NCBI RefSeq assembly: GCF_006538745.1 | Contig: NZ_BJLR01000009.1 | Coordinates: forward strand, 326,198 to 390,197 | Reading direction: 5' to 3' | Length of the DNA: 64,000 nucleotides | Origin: Cellulomonas cellasea | Lineage (GTDB): Bacteria; Actinomycetota; Actinomycetes; Actinomycetales; Cellulomonadaceae | Part shown: positions 1 through 8,818 of the stretch, piece after piece | Layout: every line of letters begins with the position of its first letter | How positions within the stretch are numbered: the stretch's first letter is position 1 | Position numbers and translations under genes: made by a program | The notes under the pieces: generated by a model | What the model saw: only the letters and a program-made list of their open reading frames with translations | Told to the model about the DNA's origin: nothing | The model's database searches: none

Positions 1-1
1 C

Positions 2-358
2 GGTGAGCGGCGCGACAGGGACGGCCACGAGCACGGTGAGTGGCACCTGTGGGTGCAGATGGCCGCATGGCGGATCGAGGACGCCCACCGGGTGCTGGCC
101 GCCTGCGAGGACGACCGGCAGGTGATCGGCGCCGCCCTGTCCCTCCTCGATCGACGCCCGCTGTCCTCCATCGTCGCGACGGGTCCGGCGCTGGACACGG
201 TCTTCGACTTCTCCGGTGTCCTCCTGCGCACCTTCGGCGTCGAGTCGCAGCGCAGCGCAGACGACTCCGTGGACAACTGGTGGATGCGCCGCCCGGACGG
301 ACAAGTCGTCGCCGTCACGACCGCCGGGTCGTCGACCCTCTCGCGCGCCGACGCATGA
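2..358 (+). CDS. 3' part of a hypothetical gene cut by the window edge
   Basis: The frame is open from base 2 and ends at TGA 356-358, giving 118 visible residues; the true start lies outside the window. The visible protein is rich in Trp, His and Asp, with a segment reading GEWHLWVQMAAWRIED near the start and DDSVDNWWMRRPDG near the end. I recognise no domain, signal peptide or membrane segment. Codon use is ordinary for the window (third positions mostly G or C). The next gene is convergent, about 75 bases away. It could be a small cytoplasmic protein or the tail of a longer one; no function can be proposed. Confidence 0.6.
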   Translation, partial: GERRDRDGHEHGEWHLWVQMAAWRIEDAHRVLAACEDDRQVIGAALSLLDRRPLSSIVATGPALDTVFDFSGVLLRTFGVESQRSADDSVDNWWMRRPDGQVVAVTTAGSSTLSRADA

Positions 359-433
359 CGCTGCTCCCCGTTGGCACGGACGCGCGGGTTGCCGTGGGTC
401 CGTCGTCGCACGCACGGCTCGCGGTCCGTGCGC

Positions 434-913
434 TCAGGGCGACGAGTGCGCCGCCACCGCGAGGTTCGCCCCCACCAGCCGCCACTCCGACTCGTCCACC
501 GGGCCGGTGAAGTCGTCGGGGAGCACGAGTGCGGCGCCGCCGCGACCGTCCCGGTCGCCCGTCGAGACCCAGACCCCGCGCTCGGCGAACTGCTCGTCGT
601 CCGCGCACGACGACCCCACCGCCCCGTCCGCACCCTCGCCGGCGGGGAGCACGAGCAGCACGCACCAGGGCTCGTCGCCGGAGCCGCGCGCCACGTACGC
701 CAGACCGTCCCCGGCCTCGCCGAGGAAGCGCGTCTCGCCGCGCCCCTGCCCCGCGTCGATCCCGCGGGGGAGCGCGTCCTGCGCCTCCGCCGGCCGGTCG
801 AAGACCGCGAGGCGAGGCGGCTCGGGTGCGGCGCACCCACCGGCGGCGAGCACGACGACGGCAGACGCCCCGACGGCGTGCGCGAGGGCCGTGCGACTCC
901 TGGTGGTCTGCAT
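434..913 (-). CDS. putative secreted lipoprotein of unknown function
   Basis: The 159-residue product begins with a basic start (MQTTRSR), a hydrophobic stretch and a lipobox-like end (LAAGGC, Cys27), so it is probably exported and lipid-anchored to the outer face of the membrane. The mature part is about 130 residues, acidic, with two further Cys residues (in EPWCVLLVLP and SSCADDE) that could form a disulfide. I see no catalytic motif and cannot name a family. The gene stands alone: its promoter would lie in 914-1028, and the genes on both sides are on the other strand. The export call is firm; any role is unknown. Confidence 0.75.
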   Translation of the reverse strand: MQTTRSRTALAHAVGASAVVVLAAGGCAAPEPPRLAVFDRPAEAQDALPRGIDAGQGRGETRFLGEAGDGLAYVARGSGDEPWCVLLVLPAGEGADGAVGSSCADDEQFAERGVWVSTGDRDGRGGAALVLPDDFTGPVDESEWRLVGANLAVAAHSSP

Positions 914-1028
914 GCGGTCACCGTAGCGAGCAGCAGCGTCGGCGCGCCGAGCCCGGCTCTGCCGTGGTCGCTACCGTGAGCGGCGTGCTCGCCCCGAGGA
1001 TGCTCCCGACCGCCGCTCGACCGTCGCG

Positions 1029-1495
1029 GTGAGGTTCCACCGGGATCCCCTCGCCCGTGACGCCTGGCGCGCGGGCCGGGTGGAGGTGGCCCAGCAGGCG
1101 GCCGCCCAGGTCCCCGAGCCGGCGCGCGTCGCGTGGGCGAGCACGCTCGCGGCAGCAGTCCTCCCGGGACTCGCCGCTCGGAGCGACCTGAGGCCGACCG
1201 TCGAGCGCGTGGCCGCGCTGGCCGTCGGCAGCGCGGCGGGTGCGCACGGGCTGTTCCAGGAGGTCCGCGGGCTGCGCCTCGCCCTGGACGACGCAGGGAC
1301 GGACGAGGACGCCCTCTGGCTCTGGCAGAGCTGGCGTGCAAGGTCGCGTACAACGCGACACGACCAGGTGCGCCGTTCGACGCCCGCTCCGACGTCGCGC
1401 TCGTGCAGGCCGCCGCCGGTGTCGCTCGCCGGTTGCCCGGGCTCGAGGACGCGCTCTGGGACGCGGTCTGCCGACGACCGCGAGCGGGCACCTGA
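1029..1495 (+). pseudogene. hypothetical protein gene broken by a one-base frameshift
   Basis: Coding potential runs in one frame from GTG 1029 (product start MRFHRDPLARDAW) to about 1322, then continues in the -1 frame to TGA 1493-1495. Joining the frames at 1320-1324 reads DALWL then LAELACKVAYNATRPG, a smooth helical sequence. One extra C in the run near 1322 would restore a single protein of about 155 residues. I do not recognise the family; it looks like an all-helical cytoplasmic protein. The break may be a real mutation or a one-base error in the assembly. A similar one-base break lies 550 bases away in the next plus-strand remnant. Confidence 0.55.
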
Positions 1496-1553
1496 CCTGC
1501 CCTCGCGTGTGCCTCGACCGGGGCGAGCGTTCCGGCGCAGGGTCGCCGGGAGC

Positions 1554-1777
1554 TCAGGTGCCGTGGGCGACGAGGGCGCGCCGCAGCTCGCTGATCGCGG
1601 CGACGGCCTGCCGCTCGTCGAACGTGTACGGCCCGAGTCCGGTGTAGTCCCGGTCGCGGCGGTGCGGGTTGCGGAAGTCGGCCCACTCCACCACCCCGTC
1701 CGCTCGCGAGACGGTCATCTCCCCGGGCCAGCAGCCCGACTCGGAGCAGCCACCGCACGCCAGGAGCCGTACGCGCG
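1554..1777 (-). pseudogene. 5'-truncated remnant of a conserved actinobacterial hypothetical gene
   Basis: The last 70 or so codons read like the C-terminal half of a small actinobacterial family that I know only as 'hypothetical'. A Cys-Gly cluster (LLACGGCSESGCWPG) is followed by VVEWADFRNPHR, then LGPYTFDERQ and a final helix ending ALVAHGT. Upstream of about 1777 the open frame becomes Arg/Gly/Pro-rich noise that matches nothing expected, so the 5' half is missing. The remnant faces away from the SUKH remnant that begins about 55 bases to the right. The two lost 5' ends adjoin each other. Confidence 0.5.
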
Positions 1778-1831
1778 TGGCCGCCGAGCGACCCGACCGG
1801 CGGCGCCGCCGACCGCCGGTGGTGCTCGTCC

Positions 1832-2169
<338 letters not shown>

Positions 2170-2208
2170 ACGTCGGTGGCGCCGGACCCGGTCCACTACC
2201 GTGGCCGG

Positions 2209-2727
2209 ATGCCGGCGCTGATCGAGCCCACGACCGCGCTGCACGCCCCGTGGCTCGCCGCCCACGAGGAGTGGGGACCGGGCCTGCACGAGGACGGCTT
2301 CGGGCTGACGGCGTCCGACGACGTGCGGTCCCCCGCCGGGTTCCACGCCTGGGTGGCCCGGTTGACCAGCGGCTCCGCGCCCGCGGGTGTCGCCGGCCCC
2401 GGCGCGACGAGCTCCACGTACCGCTGGGTCGTAGAGGGCGACCAGGTGCTCGGCGGGATCGCCCTGCGCACCGGACCTCGCGACCTCGTGCTGCGGATGG
2501 GGCACATCGGCTTCGGCATCCGGCCCTCCGCGCGACGACGGGGCGTCGCCGCGTGGGCCCTCGGCCAGATGCTCACCGAGGCCGCCTCGCAGGGACTGGA
2601 CCGGGTCCTGCTGGTGTGCGAGGTCGGCAACACCGCCTCCGCCGCCACGATCCAGGCGCTCGGCGGGGCACTCGAGGACGCGCCCCGCCCCGACGACCAC
2701 GTCCGCCGCTACTGGATCGCCCTCTGA
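2209..2727 (+). CDS. GNAT family N-acetyltransferase
   Basis: The product has 172 residues from ATG 2209; an in-frame GTG at 2176 gives an unlikely extension. The GNAT core is visible: a beta-strand WVVEGDQVLGGIALRT, then GHIGFGIRPSARRRGVAAWAL, where the R-R-x-x-G-V/A loop binds the acetyl-CoA pyrophosphate. A LLVCEVGNTASAATIQALGG segment follows; the Asn of that stretch is typical of the family's motif B. The Ala-Pro-Trp-Leu-Ala-Ala-His N-terminus resembles GNAT proteins of the RimJ/RimL-like or aminoglycoside-acetyltransferase-like group. The substrate cannot be read from sequence. It is monocistronic, with 40 bases to the SUKH remnant upstream and a convergent gene downstream. Confidence 0.85.
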   Translation: MPALIEPTTALHAPWLAAHEEWGPGLHEDGFGLTASDDVRSPAGFHAWVARLTSGSAPAGVAGPGATSSTYRWVVEGDQVLGGIALRTGPRDLVLRMGHIGFGIRPSARRRGVAAWALGQMLTEAASQGLDRVLLVCEVGNTASAATIQALGGALEDAPRPDDHVRRYWIAL

Positions 2728-2782
2728 GGACGGGCTCGGCTCGCCGGTCCGCTCCGACCCGGGGACCCCGCCCGGACGTGGG

Positions 2783-3466
2783 TCACGCGCCGCCGTAGAC
2801 GGAGCCGTCGGTCTTGGTCTGGGTGACGACTCCCCCGCTGGCCGAGCTGTCGTTCTCGACGCTCACCGAGACGACGCGCGCGCCCCCGTCCTCCCGGGTC
2901 ACGGCTCGGATGATCCCGACGTGGGAGGAGCCGCTCGCCGACCAGACGTCACCGACCCGGGCGCTCTGGAGGTCGGCCGAGCGCTGTGTCAGGGAGGCGA
3001 GGAGCTCCGTCACGCGGTACTTGAAACCGAGCTCGCACACGTTGCTGGTGCCGGTGGGTCCGCCCCGCTGGTGGGCCACCCAGTGGGCGCACCCGGTACC
3101 CGGGATGGCCCTCCACCCGGCCCGTGAGCCCTCGTACTCGATGAAGCAGCTCCGGGGCTGGACGTGGCCGTCGACCATGGCGCGGGCCTGGTCCTTGGTC
3201 CGGGGCCGCGAACGGTCCTGGAGCTCCTGGGCCTCGCCGGCCTCGCCCTGGTCACCGGTGTCGTCGGTCCACTCCGGCTCGAGCCTCTGCACCACCGGGA
3301 CCAGTCGCGTGCGCTGCTCGGCTCCCCGCACCCAGCTGACGGTGGCCTGGTTGCCCGCGGTCGTCTGCAGGGCCAGCAGGGACCGCGGAGCGGCCGGCGA
3401 CTCGGCCTCCTCCGGGCGCTCGGGCGACGGAGGCCGGCGCCCACCGGCGGTCTCCCGTTCCCGCAT
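2783..3466 (-). CDS. amidase/peptidase-like protein with an eCIS-cargo-type N-terminus
   Basis: From ATG 3466 (MRERETAGG) the product is 227 residues. It has no signal peptide. Residues about 28-60 carry LLALQTTAGNQATVSWV followed by VVQR, closely like the 'ALQ-x-x-AGN-x-AV ... LQR' leader seen on many actinobacterial proteins linked to extracellular contractile injection systems (eCIS). The C-terminal half looks like a papain-fold amidase or peptidase of the CHAP/NlpC type: Cys in GTGCAHWVAHQ, His in SGSSHVGIIRAV and Asn in SVSVENDSS form a plausible Cys-His-Asn triad. A cell-wall hydrolase effector loaded into an injection particle is a reasonable inference. No eCIS structural gene is in the window. 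It is divergent from csoR, 214 bases apart. Confidence 0.6.
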   Translation of the reverse strand: MRERETAGGRRPPSPERPEEAESPAAPRSLLALQTTAGNQATVSWVRGAEQRTRLVPVVQRLEPEWTDDTGDQGEAGEAQELQDRSRPRTKDQARAMVDGHVQPRSCFIEYEGSRAGWRAIPGTGCAHWVAHQRGGPTGTSNVCELGFKYRVTELLASLTQRSADLQSARVGDVWSASGSSHVGIIRAVTREDGGARVVSVSVENDSSASGGVVTQTKTDGSVYGGA

Positions 3467-3622
3467 CTGGTCCTCCCGGGGGTGACTCGCTCGCGACCTC
3501 ACCAGTGTCGGCCGAGGGCGGCGAGCGTGTGCCGGTCCTGCCCGGGCGGCCACCGATCCGTGCCCCATCGGCCCTCGGCAGCCGGGCCGAGGGGGCGCCG
3601 GGACCTCCGACCCTGTCGGGAA

Positions 3623-3637
3623 TACCCCCAGGGGGTA
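3623..3637. promoter_or_regulatory. probable CsoR operator
   Basis: A perfect inverted repeat, TACCCCC-A-GGGGGTA, lies 43 bases before the csoR start. G/C-tract palindromes with flanking TA are the known binding sites of copper-sensing CsoR proteins. The location in front of csoR-copZ-copA fits autoregulation and Cu(I)-induced release. The same region could also influence the divergent amidase-like gene. Confidence 0.8.
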
Positions 3638-3680
3638 CCGTGTTGGGCAGGACGACACGGCACCGACCCGAGGAGCGATC

Positions 3681-3962
3681 GTGCACGGCTACACCGGAGA
3701 CAAGGACGACTACCTCAAGCGGCTGCGGCGCATCGAGGGCCAGGTCCGCGGCATCGCCCGCATGGTCGACGAGGACGTCTACTGCATCGACGTCCTCACG
3801 CAGGTCGCCGCCGTGACCAAGGCGCTGCAGGCCGTGAGCATCGGCCTCGTCGAGGACCACCTCGCGCACTGCGTCGTCGACGCGGCCCGCCAGTCCCCCG
3901 AGGACGGCGCCGCGAAGGTCAAGGAGGCCGCCGACGCCATCGCCCGACTCGTCCGCAGCTGA
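3681..3962 (+). CDS. csoR: copper-sensing transcriptional repressor CsoR
   Basis: The 93-residue product starts at GTG 3681 behind an AGGAG box. It has the all-helical CsoR fold and the metal ligand set C-H-C: Cys35 (VYCIDVL), His60 and Cys64 (DHLAHC). The DNA-contact helix shows YLKRLRRIEGQVRGIARM. In characterised CsoR proteins, Cu(I) binding at these residues lowers DNA affinity and turns on copper efflux. Here the palindromic operator lies just upstream and copZ and copA follow by 40 and -4 bases, so this is a complete copper-efflux operon. The length matches the family (85-110 residues). A formaldehyde- or nickel-sensing FrmR/RcnR paralogue is unlikely because the ligands and the partner genes are those of copper. 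Confidence 0.93.
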   Translation: MHGYTGDKDDYLKRLRRIEGQVRGIARMVDEDVYCIDVLTQVAAVTKALQAVSIGLVEDHLAHCVVDAARQSPEDGAAKVKEAADAIARLVRS

Positions 3963-4002
3963 CCACCCACCCACCGTGAACCACCCCGAGAGGACCACTC
4001 CC

Positions 4003-4236
4003 ATGAGCCAGACCACCACCTTCTCCGTCGACGGCATGACCTGCGGCAACTGCGTCCGCCACGTGACCGAGGAGCTCCAGACCATCCCCGGGGTCCGCGA
4101 CGTGACCGTCGACCTGCACGCCGGCGCGTCCTCCCCGGTGACCGTGGTGTCCGACGAGCCCCTCGCTGACGACGCCGTGCGCGCGGCCGTCGAGGAGGCG
4201 GGGTACGCGGTGACCCCGCGGGGGTCGCTGCTGTGA
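4003..4236 (+). CDS. copZ: copper chaperone, heavy-metal-associated domain
   Basis: This 77-residue single HMA domain carries the Cu(I)-binding loop GMTCGNC (Cys14, Cys17) in a ferredoxin-like beta-alpha-beta-beta-alpha-beta fold. I chose ATG 4003, after a GAGAGGA box; an in-frame ATG-less extension to 3976 would have no ribosome site. It would carry Cu(I) in the cytoplasm and hand it to CopA or CsoR. The last codons overlap the copA start (GTGA at 4233-4236), so the two are translationally coupled. The second strand is slightly odd, with [17 protein letters not shown], but the fold is intact. Confidence 0.93.
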   Translation: MSQTTTFSVDGMTCGNCVRHVTEELQTIPGVRDVTVDLHAGASSPVTVVSDEPLADDAVRAAVEEAGYAVTPRGSLL

Positions 4237-7001
4237 GCGCCCCCAGCACCGCACGCCCCGGTGCGCCCCGCGACCTGCCCGTCGCGACCGTCGACCTCGC
4301 GGTCGAGGGCATGACGTGCGCGTCGTGCGTCGCGCGCGTCGAGAAGCGCCTCGGGCGGCTGCCCGGGGTCTCCGCGACCGTGAACCTGCCGCTAGAGTCG
4401 GCGCACGTCGAGATCCGCGTGCCCGACGACGGTGCCGCCGCCGACGAGGCCGCGCTGGTCGAGGCCGTGCGCAAGGCCGGGTACGACGCGCGGGTCACCG
4501 GGCGGCGCCCGGGTCCGGGGCAGGCGACCGAGCAGCCCGCGACAGGCGCGCCGGCGACCGGCACCTCGGCGACCGGCACCTCGGCGACCGGCACCTCCGC
4601 GACGGACGCGCACGCACCGAACGCGTCGGGCGCCCTCGGCACCTCCGCCGGGCACACCGCCGCCGTCGCGCACGACGCCCTCACCGCCAACGACGCCGTC
4701 CCGCCGGCGGAGACCGTCCCCGCACCGGCGCACCACGGCGGGCACGCCGCGGCGCACGACGGCGGGCACGCCACCGCGCACGACGGCGGCGCGGACTCCC
4801 CCGCCCAGCACGACGCGCACGGCACGGACCCGTTCGAGCACGCGCTCTCCGGCCACGCGATGGGCGACGGCCACGACATGGACCCGGGCGCCGACATGTC
4901 CGCGCCGACGCCGGACCGCGGGGCCGACCTGCGGCGCCGGCTCGTCGTCGCGGCCGTCCTGTCGCTCCCCGTCCTCGTGCTCTCGATGATCCCGGCGATG
5001 CAGTTCCGCGGCTGGCAGTGGGTCGTGGCGGCGCTCGCGCTGCCCGTCGCCACCTGGGCCGCGTGGCCGTTCCACCGGGCCGCCGCGAAGGCCGCCCGGC
5101 ACGGCGCGTCGACCATGGACACGCTCGTGTCGATCGGCATCGTCGCGGCGACCGGCTGGTCGCTGTGGGCGCTGCTGCTCGGCGGCGCGGGAACGCTCGG
5201 CATGCGCATGGAGCCGACGCTGTTCCCCGCCGACGCGGCCGGGCACGGCATGGCGATGCCCGAGCTGTACTTCGAGGTGGCGGCGATCGTCACGACGTTC
5301 CTGCTCGCGGGCCGGTACGCCGAGCACCGCTCGCGCCGCCGGGCCGGGGACGCGCTGCGTGCGCTGCTCGACCTCGGCGCCAAGGACGTGGCGCTGCTCG
5401 TGACCGGCCCCGACGGCCGGCGCACCGAGCAGCGCGTGCCGGTCGACCGCCTGCACCCGGGCGACGAGTTCGCCGTCCGGCCGGGCGAGAAGGTCGCGAC
5501 CGACGGCGTCGTGGTCTCGGGCACGAGCGCGGTCGACGCCTCGCTGCTGACCGGCGAGCCCGTACCCGTCGACGTCGGCCCCGGCGACACCGTGACCGGC
5601 GCGACCGTCAACACGTCCGGGCACCTCGTGGTGCGCGCGACGCGGGTCGGCGAGGAGACGCAGCTCGCGCAGATCGGCCGGCTCGTCGCCGCCGCGCAGA
5701 CCGGCAAGGCGCCCGTGCAGCGGCTCGCCGACCGGATCTCGGCGGTGTTCGTGCCGATCGTGCTCGTGCTCGCCGTCGCGACGCTCGTCGGGTGGATCGC
5801 CACCGGCGGCGGCGTGCAGGCAGCGTTCACCGCGGCCGTCGCGGTGCTGATCATCGCGTGCCCGTGCGCGCTCGGCCTCGCGACCCCGACGGCACTGCTG
5901 GTCGGCACCGGGCGCGGCGCGCAGCTCGGCGTGCTCATCAAGGGCCCGCAGATCCTCGAGGAGACCCGCCGGGTCGACACCGTGGTGCTCGACAAGACCG
6001 GCACCATCACGCAGGGCCGCATGCGGCTCGTCGACGTCGTGCCCGCCGAGGGCACGTCCGCCGCGGACGTGCTGCGGTACGCGGGTGCGGTCGAGGGGAT
6101 GTCGGAGCACCCGATCGCCCGCGCGGTCGCGGACGCGGCCGACGAGGCGGCGACCACCGCAGCGGCGTCCGGCACGACGTCCGCCGGCTCGGCGGAGGTC
6201 GGCGCGGACGGGGTCGAGATCGGCTCCGACGAGGTGCGCGAGTTCCGCAACGAGCCGGGCCGCGGCGTCTCCGGCGTCGTCCGCACCGCCCACTCGGGGG
6301 TCGGCCTCGCGCGGCGCGTGCTCGTCGGGCGCCCGGTGTGGCTCGCGGAGCAGGGCGTGCGGACCGACGGGCTCGCGGAGCGGTTCGCGGCGTTCGAGGC
6401 GGACGGCGCGACCGCGGTCATGGCCGCGTGGGACGGCTCGGCGCGCGGGGTCCTCGTGCTGCGCGACCCCGTCAAGGACACGTCCGCCGACGCGGTCGGC
6501 CAGCTCCGGGCGCTCGGGCTGCGGCCCGTGCTGCTCACCGGCGACAACGCGGGTGCCGCCCGCGCCGTCGCCCGCACGGTCGGCATCCCCGAGGACGACG
6601 TGGTCGCCGAGGTGCTGCCGGCCGACAAGGTCAGCGCGGTGCAGCGGCTCCAGGCCGAGGGTCGGCGGGTCGCAATGGTCGGGGACGGCGTGAACGACGC
6701 CGCCGCGCTCGCCGCCGCCGACCTCGGGCTCGCGATGGGCACCGGCACGGACGTCGCGATCGAGGCGGCCGACGTGACCCTCGTGCGCGGCGACCTCCGC
6801 TCGGCGGCGCAGGCGATCCGGCTGTCCCGCCGGACGCTGCGGGTCATCCAGCAGAACCTGTTCTGGGCCTTCGCGTACAACGTCGCGGCGATCCCGCTCG
6901 CGGCGCTCGGGCTGCTCAACCCGATGATCGCGGGCGCGGCGATGGCGTTCTCGTCGGTGCTCGTCGTCGGCAACTCGCTGCGGCTGCGCACGTTCGCGTG
7001 A
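4233..7001 (+). CDS. copA: Cu(I)-exporting P1B-type ATPase with long His-rich linker
   Basis: The 922-residue membrane pump would export Cu(I) using ATP. Domains in order: one N-terminal HMA domain (GMTCASC, Cys29/Cys32); an unusual Thr/Ala/His-rich linker at about 95-230 with [15 protein letters not shown] repeats; eight predicted membrane helices; the actuator LTGEP loop; the ion-channel CPC motif (543-545); the phosphorylation loop DKTGT (Asp587); and the hinge GDGVND (from 817). All catalytic residues are present. The length is above the usual 750-800 because of the linker, which may bind extra metal. It follows copZ with a 4-base overlap and ends before a strong bidirectional terminator. 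Regulation is presumably by CsoR. Confidence 0.95.
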   Translation: MSAPSTARPGAPRDLPVATVDLAVEGMTCASCVARVEKRLGRLPGVSATVNLPLESAHVEIRVPDDGAAADEAALVEAVRKAGYDARVTGRRPGPGQATEQPATGAPATGTSATGTSATGTSATDAHAPNASGALGTSAGHTAAVAHDALTANDAVPPAETVPAPAHHGGHAAAHDGGHATAHDGGADSPAQHDAHGTDPFEHALSGHAMGDGHDMDPGADMSAPTPDRGADLRRRLVVAAVLSLPVLVLSMIPAMQFRGWQWVVAALALPVATWAAWPFHRAAAKAARHGASTMDTLVSIGIVAATGWSLWALLLGGAGTLGMRMEPTLFPADAAGHGMAMPELYFEVAAIVTTFLLAGRYAEHRSRRRAGDALRALLDLGAKDVALLVTGPDGRRTEQRVPVDRLHPGDEFAVRPGEKVATDGVVVSGTSAVDASLLTGEPVPVDVGPGDTVTGATVNTSGHLVVRATRVGEETQLAQIGRLVAAAQTGKAPVQRLADRISAVFVPIVLVLAVATLVGWIATGGGVQAAFTAAVAVLIIACPCALGLATPTALLVGTGRGAQLGVLIKGPQILEETRRVDTVVLDKTGTITQGRMRLVDVVPAEGTSAADVLRYAGAVEGMSEHPIARAVADAADEAATTAAASGTTSAGSAEVGADGVEIGSDEVREFRNEPGRGVSGVVRTAHSGVGLARRVLVGRPVWLAEQGVRTDGLAERFAAFEADGATAVMAAWDGSARGVLVLRDPVKDTSADAVGQLRALGLRPVLLTGDNAGAARAVARTVGIPEDDVVAEVLPADKVSAVQRLQAEGRRVAMVGDGVNDAAALAAADLGLAMGTGTDVAIEAADVTLVRGDLRSAAQAIRLSRRTLRVIQQNLFWAFAYNVAAIPLAALGLLNPMIAGAAMAFSSVLVVGNSLRLRTFA
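4553..4597 (+). repeat. three 15-base tandem repeats inside copA
   Basis: The unit GGCGACCGGCACCTC occurs three times without a gap and codes Ala-Thr-Gly-Thr-Ser repeats in the linker after the metal-binding domain. A second, 24-base repeat coding His-Gly-Gly-His and His-Asp-Gly-Gly units follows at about 4737-4790. Both keep the reading frame, so copy number could change without breaking the pump. Confidence 0.85.
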
Positions 7002-7072
7002 GCCCGCACCGGCGCACCTGAGCCGCCGCCGGGCCCGCGCCGAGCGCCCGGCGCCGGACGCCCGGACCGGAC

Positions 7073-7114
7073 CGACCCGGCCCCGTCGTGCACCCGCACG
7101 GCGGGGCCGGGTCG
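7073..7114. terminator. bidirectional hairpin terminator between copA and the hydrolase gene
   Basis: A 19-base stem (7073-7091 with 7096-7114) has a single G-T type mismatch and a 4-base loop. It sits between two convergent genes, 71 bases after copA and 12 bases after the hydrolase stop. There is no clear U-tract on either side, which is common for terminators at this GC content. Confidence 0.8.
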
Positions 7115-7126
7115 CGCCCGGACCGC

Positions 7127-8014
7127 TCAGAGGTGCTCGTCGAGGAACGTGAGCATCGCGGTCGCGACCTCGTCGAGGTGCGACTCGAGCAGGAAGTGCC
7201 CGCCCTCGACGAGCTCGATGCGCGCGTCCGGCAGGTCCTTCTCGAAGGCTCGCGCCCCGTCGGGGCCGAAGATCTCGTCGTTCGCCCCCCACACCGCGAG
7301 CAGCGGGACGGGGTGGGCGCGGAACGCCTTGTGCAGCACGGGGTAGAGCGGCCGGTTGCCCGGGTAGTCCGCGAACAGCGCGAGCTGGACCTCGGGCAGG
7401 CCGGGCCGGTTGACCTGGGCCGCGTCGCGGGACCACGTGTCGGGGTCGACGACGCTCGGGTCGGCGAGGCCGTGCGTGTACTGCCAGCGGATCGCCTCGG
7501 CGGTCACGCCCTCGCGGACGGTCGCCTCGTCCTCCGCGTTGCCGTCCGCGGACCAGCGCCACAGCGGCGCCCAGAACGTCTCCACGAACCCCTCCTCGTA
7601 GGCGTTGCCGTTCTGCGAGACCACCGCGGTGATGCGCTCGGGGGCCCGCAGGTACAGCCGCCACCCGACGGGCGCGCCGTAGTCGTGCACGTAGATCGCG
7701 AACCGCTCGACCCCGAGCCCGGCGAGGAACGCCTCGACGACGTCGGTGAGGTGGTCGAACGTGTACGCGAAGTCGTCGACGGACGGTGCGTCCGAGTGCC
7801 CGAAGCCGACGTAGTCCGGCGCGAGCACGTGGTACCGCTCCGCGAGCCGGGGGATGAGGTCGCGGAACATCGCCGACGAGGACGGGTAGCCGTGCAGCAG
7901 CACGGCGACGGGCGCGCCGGCGGGCCCGGCCTCGCGGTAGAAGACCGTCCGGCCGTCGATCGTGGCCGTGCGGTGGTGGGTCACGGGCGTGGTGCGGTGC
8001 GGGGTCAGAGACAC
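7127..8014 (-). CDS. alpha/beta hydrolase, haloalkane dehalogenase/epoxide hydrolase-like
   Basis: From GTG 8014, preceded by GAGGAG, the product has 295 residues; longer frames upstream lack a ribosome site and cross operator-like repeats. The fold is visible: an HGYPSSS oxyanion loop, then IYVHDYGAP with an Asp nucleophile (Asp111), as in haloalkane dehalogenases and epoxide hydrolases rather than Ser esterases. An acid region AVWGANDEIF and the catalytic His in GGHFLLE follow. It is probably a soluble cytoplasmic enzyme acting on epoxides, halides or esters; the substrate is unknown. It diverges from the CGNR regulator at 8131, with three TCTAACG repeats between, which suggests local control by that regulator. 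Confidence 0.85.
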   Translation of the reverse strand: MSLTPHRTTPVTHHRTATIDGRTVFYREAGPAGAPVAVLLHGYPSSSAMFRDLIPRLAERYHVLAPDYVGFGHSDAPSVDDFAYTFDHLTDVVEAFLAGLGVERFAIYVHDYGAPVGWRLYLRAPERITAVVSQNGNAYEEGFVETFWAPLWRWSADGNAEDEATVREGVTAEAIRWQYTHGLADPSVVDPDTWSRDAAQVNRPGLPEVQLALFADYPGNRPLYPVLHKAFRAHPVPLLAVWGANDEIFGPDGARAFEKDLPDARIELVEGGHFLLESHLDEVATAMLTFLDEHL

Positions 8015-8038
8015 GGGAGCTCCTCGGGTGGTGGGTCG

Positions 8039-8094
8039 TTCTAACGGGAACCAATGGACTGTGACGTTAGAAGGTCTAGCAGCCGCCTCTAACG
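8039..8094. promoter_or_regulatory. three TCTAACG elements between divergent genes (candidate operator)
   Basis: TTCTAACG (8039-8046), its inverted copy CGTTAGAA (8065-8072) and a third direct copy TCTAACG (8088-8094) lie in the 116-base divergent spacer. The first two form an inverted repeat with arms about two helical turns apart. The likely binder is the CGNR zinc-finger protein at 8131. This is an inference from position. Confidence 0.6.
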
Positions 8095-8130
8095 GATGCA
8101 AGGCCCATCAACCGTGATAACGTCCGGGGC

Positions 8131-8718
8131 ATGGCGGACGACGACCGCTCCTGGGTCCTGCCCGAGGAGCCCCTGCCCGTGCGGCTCATGAACACCCTCC
8201 GGGCCGAGCGCGGCACGCTGCACGACGACCTCGGGACCCCCGCGGACCTGGCCGCCTGGCTCGCCTCGGCCGGCTTCGGCACCGTCCGGGCCGGCGCCGG
8301 CGACCTGCGCGACGCCCGCGAGCTGCGCGACGCGCTGCGCACGCTCGCCGCGTTCGTGACCGGCGACACCCGCCCCGCCGCCCGCCCCCCGATGGACGAC
8401 CTGGGCCGGGCCGTCGACGTCGTCAACGCCCACCGCGTCAGCACGCCGGCCGACCGCCTCGTCCTCGGGGACGGCGGGCTGCGCCGCGAGGAGCCCCGGC
8501 CCGCGCACGGCGTCGCGGACGGCCTCGCGCAGGTCAGCGCCGACGCCACGGACCTGCTCGCCGGGCCCGCGGCGTCGGCCCTGCGGGCGTGCGGGGGGCC
8601 GCGCTGCGTCCTGTACTTCGTCCGCGACCACCCCCGCCGCGAGTGGTGCTCCGCGGGGTGCGGCAACCGCGCACGCGCCGCCCGGCACTACCGCCGGCAC
8701 CGCGACGCCGACGCCTGA
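8131..8718 (+). CDS. ABATE/CGNR zinc-finger transcriptional regulator
   Basis: The 195-residue protein has an N-terminal ABATE-type ligand-sensing domain (RLMNTLRAERGTLHDDL, then an all-helical body with ELRDALRTLAAFVTG). It ends in the CGNR zinc finger, ACGGPRCVLYF then WCSAGCGNRARAARHY, where the four Cys bind zinc and the CGNR tetrad names the family. Members are stress-response regulators found widely in actinobacteria. The finger binds DNA. The start is ATG 8131, with a GATAACGT element shortly upstream that could be part of the promoter. It is divergent from the hydrolase and probably controls it and itself. Confidence 0.9.
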   Translation: MADDDRSWVLPEEPLPVRLMNTLRAERGTLHDDLGTPADLAAWLASAGFGTVRAGAGDLRDARELRDALRTLAAFVTGDTRPAARPPMDDLGRAVDVVNAHRVSTPADRLVLGDGGLRREEPRPAHGVADGLAQVSADATDLLAGPAASALRACGGPRCVLYFVRDHPRREWCSAGCGNRARAARHYRRHRDADA

Positions 8719-8758
8719 CCGGCCCCGCACCGCGCCGCGCTCCACCCGCGCGAACCCG

Positions 8759-8783
8759 TCATCACCGCCCCGCGAAAGCCGAT
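8759..8783 (+). promoter_or_regulatory. possible motility-type (FliA/WhiG) promoter before the diguanylate cyclase
   Basis: GCCGATGG at 8778-8785 resembles the -10 element GCCGATAA of FliA/WhiG sigma factors. A weak TCAT lies about 15 bases upstream, where TAAA would be expected. It is 36 bases before the GTG start at 8819. The -10 likeness is good and the -35 is poor, so this is tentative. Confidence 0.3.
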
Positions 8784-8818
8784 GGGTCGGTCGGGACCAG
8801 GACGACGAGGGCAGACAG

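Noticed and set aside
3779..8054. Long minus-strand frames opposite csoR-copZ-copA
   Set aside because: The plus-strand products have full CsoR, CopZ and CopA motifs and correct codon bias; the minus frames are Ser/Arg/Ala-rich shadows.
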